This document shows, piece after piece, positions 55,552-64,000 of a stretch of DNA of 64,000 bases. The stretch is from Tupaia tana. Taxonomy: Eukaryota; Chordata; Mammalia; Scandentia; Tupaiidae. The position numbers and the translations under genes are program-made. Position 1 is the first letter of the stretch. Every line of letters begins with the position of its first letter. The stretch spans positions 14,846,162 to 14,910,161 of the forward strand of contig JAKSZU010000002.1 of the NCBI GenBank assembly GCA_026018925.1, written 5' to 3'. The notes beneath the pieces are model-generated. The model saw only the letters and a list, made by a program, of their open reading frames with translations, did not search any database and was not told where the DNA came from.

Positions 55552-56569
55552 AAGTGGAACTTGAAGGAATTCTGTCTAGTTTCTCTCTCTAGCCTAGAGT
55601 GATGCACCTTTTTTAAAAGGAGAAACCATCAGTTTTCATACCCTTGAAAAGAAATCAAGAGAAAGAAAATGTGAACCAAGGAATTAATTTGTGCATCATT
55701 TCAATGGTTCTCAAACCCGAAGGCTCCGGTCCACCCCTCTGGATGACGGGCCGGTGCTGGAGTGATTTAACGGTTTAACTGACGGAGCTTCGGAACATTA
55801 GTCGGCTCCTCGGGATGCTCTGGGCTGGAGGTGGGACTGTCAGCTGAGAGCAGGCTTGCTGGGGCCAGGGGACATCACACGACACTGCTCTCAGGAGTGA
55901 GTCCTAAGTACCACACCTCCAGCGTTATTCTGCGCGTCCGTGGCGTGCTTCTGGTTGGCGAGTTAAACAGGTGGCCTCCCTGTGTGGGCACCACACTCCT
56001 GGCTCTCGGGCCTTCAGGCCCGGCTAGAAGCTGATCGCCAGCTCTCCTGGGCGCCAGCTTGCGACCGCAGATCTTAGCACTTCTCTGCACTCCCACAGGC
56101 CCATTCCTTAGAAGAAAGCCCTCCTCGCCTCCGCCACGCTGGGTCTGTGTCTGGAGAGAACGACTGTCCACCCGGCAGTTCAAGCATGCCCGGGGAGGCT
56201 CCTCTGAGCCTGACCTGCAGTGGCTCTCCTGCCATGCCTCGCCTGCCACCTGCACACATCGCCCAGCCCGCGGTGGCCTGGCAGCTTGTCCCTGTGTCCC
56301 ACCTGGTTACTAGCTCTGAGCAGGTAGAACTGTGCTGGTCCTGCTTCCATTTTCTCTTACACTTTGACGACAAGCATTCAGTATGTGCTTATTGAATTAA
56401 TGAATTTTAATTATACCCTTACGTGTTTTGAATGCATACTGAATGAACTGATAAGCAGGCAGCTTACGTCATCCCTTGAAGAACTTGCAGTGAATCATCT
56501 CTTGAACAGGCCTCTTTATGCTCAGTAATTTTAAATTAAAAGGTTTTAGTTTTGAAAGCACCTCATTAG

Positions 56570-56760
56570 GCCCAGCCATGGCAGTAGGGCACTGCCGGGA
56601 ATATTGGGGCCCTGAGGGAAGGCCCAGCATGTGGATCCCGGCCGACCTGAGCAGGCCAGGCAGACTTGGAAGTCGGGGCAGGGTCGCCATGTGACAAGTC
56701 TCACTGGGGTCCCTGTCTCACTCTTTCCCACTGTCTCCTTCCTCTCAAGAGAGAAATATT
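56570..56760 (+). mobile_element. Possible second-family tRNA-related SINE
   Basis: GGCCCAGCCATGGCAGTAGG and GGCACTGCCGGGAATATTGG resemble the head of the copy at 4925, and TCTCACTCTTTCCCACTGTC ends it. It is diverged and without a clear duplication. Confidence 0.42.
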
Positions 56761-56864
56761 AGAAAGCACTTACAGAAATAAAGTATCTCATTACTGATGG
56801 GCTAACCTCTATGTATGGATCAGGTTCCTGGACCAGGGTGTGCAGGGAGACAGTGTGACACCAG

Positions 56865-56995
56865 GGGGGAAAGACGCCGGTTCACGTCCCACTCACCCCA
56901 GCTCTATCTGTTCTTAAGCGGAGGTAATAAGCCCCAACCTCAGAGAGCTATGGTGATGTAGAAAGGCACCTGAGGCTGGAATAATGCCCGCTACA
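56865..56995 (+). mobile_element. MIR-like fragment
   Basis: Contains TCTGTTCTTAAGCGGAGGTAATAAGCC-like order (AAGCGGAGGTAATAAGCC), AGAGAGCTATGGTGATGTAG and AAGGCACCTGAGGCTGGAAT, matching the 3' half of MIR. It is old. Confidence 0.42.
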
Positions 56996-57709
56996 TTTTA
57001 ATTTTAACCAAATCAGCCATTCTGCTGAGAGCGGGTGGGGCAAAGGGCTCGGCTTACCCCTTGGGGCATAACTGTGTGGCCGACTGTTAGGCTAGGGTGT
57101 GCCACCTGTGAGGGTGTGCCCACATGCCCCAGCATCTGTGAAGAAGGACAGGACTACCATTAGGCTCCGGCATGCCCTAGTACCCGGTGATGTGGTCATT
57201 ACAGGGATTAAGATGTGCTGGGCTCAGCCTCTGGGTCACTTGCCCCAAAATCCTGCCTGCCCCCATTAGGGACATTTTATTACTACACTCACAGGTTTCC
57301 AGCACCCACTACCACCACAAGTATTTCTGCCTTCCTGTGGCTAAACCTCTAGGGGCTGAATATATCTGGAGAACAAGTTTAGCCTCCGGTACTAAGTCAG
57401 AAAGCTTTTGTCCACTGTACACAGAGACAGCACACAGATAAGCCTTGCTACCTGTAGATGCTAAGTGTGACATGTAGGAGAAAATCTGTACTTGGGAATC
57501 AGGCATTTTGACAATATAGTGTCAATCTTTCCCTCCTTTTCTAATAGAACGTAACTCTCACACGAAGGGAAAATATTGTCTGATACGGCCAAAAGAGGTG
57601 GAATACACATTTCATTTCCAAGTTCCAGCTAAATCCAGAGTGGCTATGCTGTAGGCTCCACCTGTAACGTTTTCATGTATTTCAGGGAACTGTCCCTCTC
57701 TTAACTTTT

Positions 57710-57976
57710 TTTTTTTTTTTTTTTGGAGAGATTTTTGCTATAGGGCACGTGCGCTCACCAGACAGACAGAGAGAGACAGAGAGACAGAAAGCAAGAAATC
57801 ACCCCCCAGGGTGGATGGTCACGCCGCAATCCCTTCTCCTCCATTCTCCTCTCGGGATCTTGGGCACGCACGCACACGCGCCCGGCGTGAGTTGTAAGCC
57901 ACCGGGTCCGAGACGCGAACCGCGGTCGACTATGTGGGAGTCCAGCGACATAGCCATTACGCTAACTGCTGGTTCC
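57710..57976 (-). mobile_element. tRNA-derived SINE, young subfamily, full length
   Basis: T run, GGAGAGATTTTTGCTATAGG, CGCACACGCGCCCGGCGTGA and GACGCGAACCGCGGTCGACT, with the head ending CTAACTGCTGGTTCC. An exact duplication of at least 15 bp, CCCTCTCTTAACTTTT, lies at 57694-57709 and 57977-57992. Confidence 0.94.
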
Positions 57977-57992
57977 CCCTCTCTTAACTTTT

Positions 57993-60769
57993 TAACAGCA
58001 TAGAGAGACTAGGATAGTTACAGCTAGCTATCAGTACCTAAAAGACATGTCAGTTGTAGGTATCACATTTTTTAAAATGTCATTATATCCCCTAATTTGT
58101 TTGAAGTGTTGGCTCTTTGAGTCAGTGACCTGTTAACTCACTGGCTTTAGTGATTTGAGTTTCACTCTGTTTGATGTTTAGTTCAGATGCTTACATGTCT
58201 TGTTTTAGGAAAATACAGTGTGAAAATGTTAGTTAAGTGAAACATTTTAAATTGCAGTGGATTTTCTAGAATATGAATAGCAGACAAGTAAATACTCTAT
58301 GTTGCCATCTTGGGTCTCTTTATACTGCTATTTAAAAGTCCGTATCTGTGGGTGAAGAGTTGCTCAATAATTGGTTTGGAGGACCTAATTTGTTTGAACA
58401 ATGCTCACCCAATCTGAAAGGACAGCATTGTGTCCCCCACAGCTTGACACCACTTACATTCATCTCATCATTAATGTTTTTTTTTTTCCCTGAGGCCAAT
58501 TCATTTCAGAGAAAGTGGTAAAAATAAACAAACGACAGTAACAACAACAACGAAAACGAATGCCTTCGCAGGACCTTCATGAAGGACTTAAACTTCATGT
58601 AATACCTGCTATTCCCATGAATACTATAAACATTCTTAGAAGTTTTTTCCAGTTAATTATAGAAAATAAACTTATTTTATGTTTTGAAAATATACTCAGG
58701 ATTTCATATTATCTAGCTTGAAGTCAATATGTTACTTTTAGTGGATATGAGTTGAAACATCCCACAAAACTACAAAACACATGTGCAAAAATGCTAGTTA
58801 ACGTATAAGTCAAGGCACCATAAATGTACCACAATTCAGTGCACGAGCTGGTTTACGCTACCACAGGATTCTTTTCTTTAGGAGCAGTGCATATGTATAT
58901 CTCAATGTGCGTTAATTAATTAAATACAGAGACAAATCAAGGAAATCCTTTCATTTTGTATAACATTACTCTGTCTTACCATAACGGTTCCCAGGCCCTC
59001 ATGCACCACGCTTAACTGCAGTAGCTACAGGCTGGGTGACTGAGCGGAAGCCACTTACCCCCCTGGAGCATCCTTCCCCTTTTATAAAAAGGCAGAGCTT
59101 GAGCTTCATAGTCTCCAAGCTCCTGTCCAGCTGTAAGTGTCTGTGAGTCAACAGAGCTACCCGGTGGGTCTGTTTTGTTTATTTTTAAACTATCTGGGAC
59201 AGAGGCTAGATGAGAAGGGACTTCCATGGTAAGAGAAGATGCAAGATTGTAACAAAAGCAGGCTACAAAATTAAACAAAATGCAAAAACTATTTCTCAAA
59301 AATGAGAGCCCCTGCAAGCATGACACTGACACGCTGGCAGCCTTCTCCTCATATCCGCCAGAGCCTTCAATTCGATTAATTATGGGATTCCACCTCCCCA
59401 GGAAGAAATTTCTTATCGAAGATGAAGTCAATGAAAAATTGCATTCCTGTAACATCTTTTCCCCTAAAATGTACCAATTTTATGCAGTGAGATACAAATG
59501 AGAGTTTGTCTAAGACAAACAATACATAGAATATGAAGATTGAGTCATTTAGAGACAATGTCACAGCAGAAGGAGCTTCTTGGGTTGCCTCCTCAGTGAA
59601 CCTGGTGAGAATGGTAATAAAACAACCACTTAAAGCCTCTGGAAATGGTCTTGGGGTAAGAAGCAAATGGAGAAACATCATTCAAGAAAATCTACCAAAA
59701 TCTGGTAAGAATGGCAAGAGTCTGGGATATTTAAACTAAGACCACACCTTCACTATCTCCTCCCAACTCTATGCCAAATGGATGCTGCCAGAAAAATGGG
59801 GCTCCCCTCCCCCCAAATCAAGAACATGGGGTCCCCTTTCACCCCAGAACAAGAATACATGGTTCCCTCTCCCAAGCATACAGCAGAGGGCTTTCTTCCT
59901 GGAAGGCAGGACTGCCTATCAGTGAGGTTAGGTCCCAGGTGAGTATGGTCAGGAGGCGGGGGCTCCCCACTTGGGCTCAGATCCCACTCATCAAAGGCCC
60001 CACTGTGAATGTGGCAGGTTGAGAATAATGGGGTCTTGATCAGTACTCTCTAGCTGTGAGATGGCTCCACACCGAGGGAGGCCAGCCAAGAGGACTCCAG
60101 GCTGCTGCCCATGTCCCTCCCCCACAGGTGGTTGGCCACCAGGGCAAGGGTGTCACTGGAGAAACCTGCCGCTATCCCCAGCCCAGGTCGGAATCCTGAC
60201 TCAGAGATTTTGCCAGGGTGGGGGCAAAGGAGGCAGGCTGTGAAACAGATTATTCCTTTTTCTTCCCAGAGGAACTGACTCCATTTTCAATAGCCTGGAG
60301 AAGAATAAACCTGAGGACACTTCCAGAACAGTGAGGTTGTACAGAAAGGCAGTGGTACAGATACTGGCAGAGCAAATGATGATGGCAAGCTGCTCTTCAC
60401 AGGAGAGAACCAGGCCATGGGACAGCTGGCAGGAGGCCCCCTGAGGCCAGGTATAAAACACTGACCTCAGAAGCCATTGCTTTAAAGGAGCCAGATTTGC
60501 CTGGACTGGTTTGTAAAGCCATCTTGCCCCAGGGCATTGTTGGAAATAGGCAGTGAGACACTTACTGTGGTTAACAGCTGTGTACAGTCAGGACGGAGCG
60601 GACAAGAGTTCCTCCAGCACCACTGGCATCCCGGAGTGACTTTCCATAGCCATAGCTATACCTCCCAGAGGAGCAGCGTAAGAGGTGTAACACAGTGTGT
60701 GTGTGTGCACGTGTCCAAATGTGAGTGTGATGGGCCTCACTAAAACGATCAAGCCAGTACTTAACCATA
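57993..60769. other. AT-rich to mixed unclassified flank
   Basis: The part 57993-59700 is AT-rich and free of recognised repeats. At 59770-59880 a short imperfect tandem repeat with GGGGCTCCCCTCCCCCC and GGGGTCCCCTTTCACCCC appears. No gene is supported. Confidence 0.45.
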
Positions 60770-61557
60770 TAAGCAAGAAAAGAGCAATAACAAGTCCTGG
60801 CGAGAGAGAAGCGTAGTAACGAGACAGAGACGGTATAATATATTATCTGAAATCTCCAGTTCTTGGCAAACAACTATGAGACATGTAAAGAAACAGGAAA
60901 GCGTGATCAATACATGGGGGTGGGGATGGGGTGAGGGGATCACAAACCAAACAGACAACAGACACTGCCAGTGAGAGTGGCCAGATGTCAGATTTAACCA
61001 GACATTTTAGACTTGCTACTATAAATGTGTTCACAGATGAAAGGAAACAATGATTAATGAAGTAGGAAAATATGATGCTAGTGTTACATCAAGTACAGAA
61101 TAGCCATAAAAAAGGAATTATGGAAAAGAGTAAGGTGAAAATTATGAGTTGAAAGTATGAAAATTTTACAAAAATGACAAATTTGCTCAAGCAGCTCAAC
61201 AGCAGATATTAACTGATAAGAAATTGGGTGAGCAAATATGAATAACAATGCAAGATAGAGAACAGAAAGAAACATAGGCTATATAAAAATTAACAAGCCT
61301 CAGAGAAAAGAGAAATGCAATTAAGCACACCAAAATATATATAGTGAAAGTGCTAGAAGGAGGGAGAGAAAATAAAATAAAATAAAATAAAATAAAATAA
61401 AATAGATAATGGCTGAAACTTCCCAAATTTATTGGAAAACCAATAGCCATGCAGAAAGCTTAACAAATTTTAAGTAGCATAAACTTAGAGATCTACAAAA
61501 AGACATATCATAATAAAAAGACTTGAAGTCCAAGACAAGAAAAAAGAAAACTTTCTG
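60770..61557 (+). mobile_element. HAL1/L1M-like element, first part
   Basis: AATCTCCAGTTCTTGGCAAA, TATGAGACATGTAAAGAAAC, GCTACTATAAATGTGTTCAC, ATAATGGCTGAAACTTCCCA, CAATAGCCATGCAGAAAGCT and CAAAAAGACATATCATAATA follow the order of the HAL1/old-L1 region upstream of the RNA-binding protein end. An (AAAAT)n stretch at 61370-61404 sits inside. Frames are broken throughout. Confidence 0.65.
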
Positions 61558-61791
61558 AGAGATTTTTTTTTTTGCTATAGAGCACATGCGCTTGCCAGAG
61601 AGATAAGAGAGAGAGAAAGTGAGAAATCACCTTCCATGAGGGATGTTCACACTACAATCCCTTCTCTGCTTGGAACTTCAGGCACACACATGTACCTGGC
61701 ATGAGCTTCAAGCCACTGGGTTCTAGACTCAAACTACAGTTGGCCATGTGGGAGTCCAGTACCATAACTACTACAGCACGTGCTGGCCCCC
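61558..61791 (-). mobile_element. tRNA-derived SINE inside the HAL1-like element
   Basis: T run, GCTATAGAGCACATGCGCTT and ATCACCTTCCATGAGGGATG, with part of the body lost, then CTAGACTCAAACTACAGTTG and head ending GCACGTGCTGGCCCC. The flanks AAGAAAACTTT and AAGAAAATCTT fit its target site, and the HAL1-like sequence resumes after it. Confidence 0.82.
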
Positions 61792-61869
61792 AAGAAGAAA
61801 ATCTTAAAAGTAGCACCAAAAAAAAAAAAGTTAAAATAAATAAATAAATAAAATTTAAACAGAAGTGTT

Positions 61870-62500
61870 AGAAGATAATTTTGATAACATTTGCCAGAAA
61901 GGACAACAAAAAGAGACCTAAAGTAGAGAAGGACTTGCACATCTATGTTTATCATGGCATTATTCATTACTCTATTGCTAAGAAATAAAACTGAACCAAA
62001 TGTCCATGGACAAACGAATGGACTGAAAAATCGTGACACATATACACTATAGAATACTACTCAGATACACAAAACGAGACCCTGGCACTTGATAGTGGAA
62101 GAATATGGAAGATTTATTGCTAAGCAAAGTATGCCAGACTATGAAATAGAGGCACTGTATGTCCCCACTCAATATACCAAATGTCTGTACTCAATGGAAG
62201 AAACTGAAATACTGGGAGATATAAAAGCATAGAGAATAATTGCAGAGAGTAGAGACTGTGGGAGGAGGGTGGAAATTGGGAGAGGGTTAGAGGAAAGGAA
62301 TCAAGGGGAAAATGAAAGAAGCAAAGCATTTAAGAGACAAAAATGGAAGGTTATTTGTTGGTGATAATGTGTATGATGATATCTTTGGGCTGATATACAA
62401 TGTATTTGTTATGGGAAAATTCATTTTTCAGACTGTAATGATATTCAGTGATTGAATGTATTAAATAAGTAAATAATAAAAAAGAAAATAAAGGAAAAAA
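61870..62500 (+). mobile_element. L1 3' end inserted in the HAL1-like element
   Basis: TGTTTATCATGGCATTATTC, AAATGTCCATGGACAAACGA, ACACATATACACTATAGAAT, ACTACTCAGATACACAAAAC and GGAGGAGGGTGGAAATTGGG are landmarks of an L1 3' end in sense orientation. A-rich sequence closes it at about 62460-62500. Confidence 0.65.
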
Positions 62501-63095
62501 TAATGTTTCAAGAAAGGAAATTTCAATAAGTTAACAGATGACTTTGCAGCTGAGACAATGAAGGTCAGAAAACAGTGGGATAACATGTAAAGGGCTGATA
62601 GAAAAATCACAATCAATCTTATATCCAACAAAGGTATAATTAAAAACTAAAGATAAGACAAAGACTTTTCTAGAAAAACAAAAACTGAGATCATCTGTTG
62701 CTAGTTGGGTGACCCTAGGAGAAACACCAAAGGAAGTTCTTCAGGGTAGAAGCAAGTGACTTCACACTAAGTCACATCCATATGAACAAGCATGCACTAG
62801 AATGCGGATGAAACTTAAAGACGGGCACAAATAGACAAACATTATGTATTCTCACTTATCTGAAGTTCCTAGAGCAAAGTCAAAGAGACAGAGAGTAAAA
62901 GGATGGCCTCCAGAGGAGGGTTCAATGGGCACAGAGTTTCAGTCTCAGCAGATAGGGAAGTTCGAGATGGACGTGGTGATAGTTGCACACTGCTGTGAAT
63001 GCACTGACTGCTATGGAACTGTACACTTAAAACTAGTCAGAATGGGAAATCTTATATATATTTTACCACAGTGGAAAAAGAATAACTTGTAACTA
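62501..63095 (+). mobile_element. HAL1/L1M-like element, 3' parts
   Basis: AGATGACTTTGCAGCTGAGA, AAGGTCAGAAAACAGTGGGA and AAGGAAGTTCTTCAGG continue the HAL1-like order. From about 62770 another L1 3' end follows, with ATTATGTATTCTCACTTATC, GGTGATAGTTGCACACTGCT, GAACTGTACACTTAAAACTA and TTTTACCACAGTGGAAAAAG. Confidence 0.62.
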
Positions 63096-63856
63096 CAGGA
63101 GGAAAGACGAAAAGAAAACCTCCCAGACTGACCATGTTCCTTGGTCACTATGCCTGCTGACAGTGGGGAATACTGATTGGGTTTAGAATGAGCAGCTCAG
63201 AAGTATCTTTTAATTCCTTGGGTTTTGCATTTATAAAATCAGTACCATGAAATGACTTCTTCCTTTCTCTTCAACCTCTTGTCTTCCTATTGTTAAAATA
63301 GACAGACAAACAAGCCACTTTTCTTTAGCATTACCTAGAGTTCAAATCCTACAAAAGCATCCCTTAAACACATGAAGGTCACTCAGTAATAACACTTCTT
63401 GCTTAAGGCTGTTTTGATTGAGGCAGTTGCAGGAAAAGCAAGGATTCCTTGTCTGTGATTATCAATCTTCTCCAATTTACAGAAATACTATGTTAAACCT
63501 TAAATTCTAATCCCTTTCCTAGTGTTACAAAAAATGAAAATGTGGGCCAATAACCCTAATGATGGCCAATACCTAATGAGAAGACGGACAGGCTAGAGCC
63601 TTTCACGGGGAACACTAATTGCAATCATAAATGGGAAAAGTGTTCTCAGAGTGGAAAGAGCAGGGAATTGAAATCAGATAAATTTTTTAAAAAGTAAAAG
63701 AAATCATTAGTTAAATAAAAACACTACGTTAGAAAATACCACTGAAAGCTGAAAAAGGTAGTATGAGAGAAACATTAGAACCAAGGATTCATGAGATAGA
63801 TAGAAAACAGACAGTGAAATGGCAGGCAGAAACCCAGCTCTACCATTGATGGCGTT
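63096..63856. other. Unclassified AT-rich flank
   Basis: No gene or named repeat was recognised between the L1 end and the 7SL dimer. Confidence 0.45.
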
Positions 63857-64000
63857 AAATGTAACGGCTGTAATCCCAGCTCCTGGGAGGTGAGGCAGGA
63901 AGATTGTGGATTTGAGGCTGCTCTGAGCAACACAGTGAGATTCTTTTTAAAGTAACCAGGCATGGTGGTACGTGCCTGTGGTCCCAGCTACTTGGAAAGC
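63857..64000 (+). mobile_element. Dimeric 7SL-derived SINE (Alu-like), cut by the window end
   Basis: The first arm has GGCTGTAATCCCAGCTCCTG, GGGAGGTGAGGCAGGAAGAT and CAACACAGTGAGATTC. A short linker TTTTTAAAGTA follows, then a second arm: ACCAGGCATGGTGGTACGTG and CTGTGGTCCCAGCTACTTGG. Two 7SL arms in tandem is the Alu plan, but the linker and arm sequences are not those of primate Alu. Confidence 0.75.

Larger units (their letters stand above)
55563..57709. other. Unclassified flank with old SINE and MIR traces
   Basis: No gene supported. A second-family SINE fragment (56570-56760) and a MIR-like piece (56865-56995) are listed separately. GGGCCGGTGCTGGAGTGATT at 55748-55767 may be a SINE head remnant. 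Confidence 0.45.

Overview
The window looks like nuclear DNA of a placental mammal. It has one recognisable gene start inside a CpG island. The rest is large stretches of non-coding DNA full of short interspersed elements (SINEs) with poly-A tails and target-site duplications (TSDs), relics of L1/HAL1, L2, MIR and MaLR, mariner-type DNA-element remnants, and mini- and microsatellites. The dominant SINE is tRNA-derived and about 260 bp long, with a CT-rich 3' part. There are also 7SL-RNA-derived (Alu-related) monomers and dimers and tRNA-7SL composites. 7SL SINEs point to Euarchontoglires. The absence of typical primate Alu, rodent B1/B2 and rabbit C elements suggests a colugo or a tree shrew. 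That assignment is inference from memory of the families and is not certain.

The only protein-coding gene I can support is PDE10A, on the minus strand. Its first coding exon ends at 29951 with a perfect GTAAGT donor. It encodes the known PDE10A2 N-terminus, with the palmitoylation cysteine (Cys11) and PKA site (Thr16). The same exon is open upstream in frame for 258 codons to an ATG in a strong Kozak context at 30791, giving a possible long isoform. A CpG island of about 3.7 kb surrounds it. Positions 1-29948 are therefore PDE10A intron 1, and positions above about 31300 are 5' flanking DNA.

Layout. 1-6.3 kb: intron with SINEs. 6.3-8.1 kb: a large 42-bp minisatellite. 8.1-17.6 kb: intron with scattered SINEs and 7SL pieces. 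17.6-19.3 kb: an antisense L1 carrying nested SINEs. 20.2-28.8 kb: C+T-rich and otherwise plain intron, with SINEs near 24.3, 25.7 and 26.4-27.0 kb. 28.9-32.6 kb: CpG island and PDE10A exon 1. 32.6-39.7 kb: AT-rich, repeat-poor flank with one SINE, a MITE and a small minisatellite. 40-47 kb: 7SL relic, degenerate tandem repeats including a CCAAT-box array, a mariner relic and a 33-bp minisatellite. 48.6-50.2 kb: MaLR LTR and L2 relics. 50.5-58 kb: dense SINEs, several nested. 58-60.8 kb: plain AT-rich DNA. 60.8-63.1 kb: a HAL1/L1 mosaic. The window ends inside a dimeric 7SL SINE.

I found no prokaryotic-style system, CRISPR array, operon or second gene. The most interesting points are the PDE10A N-terminal extension, the array of CCAAT-containing 24-bp repeats, the dimeric and composite 7SL elements, and the datable nested insertions.
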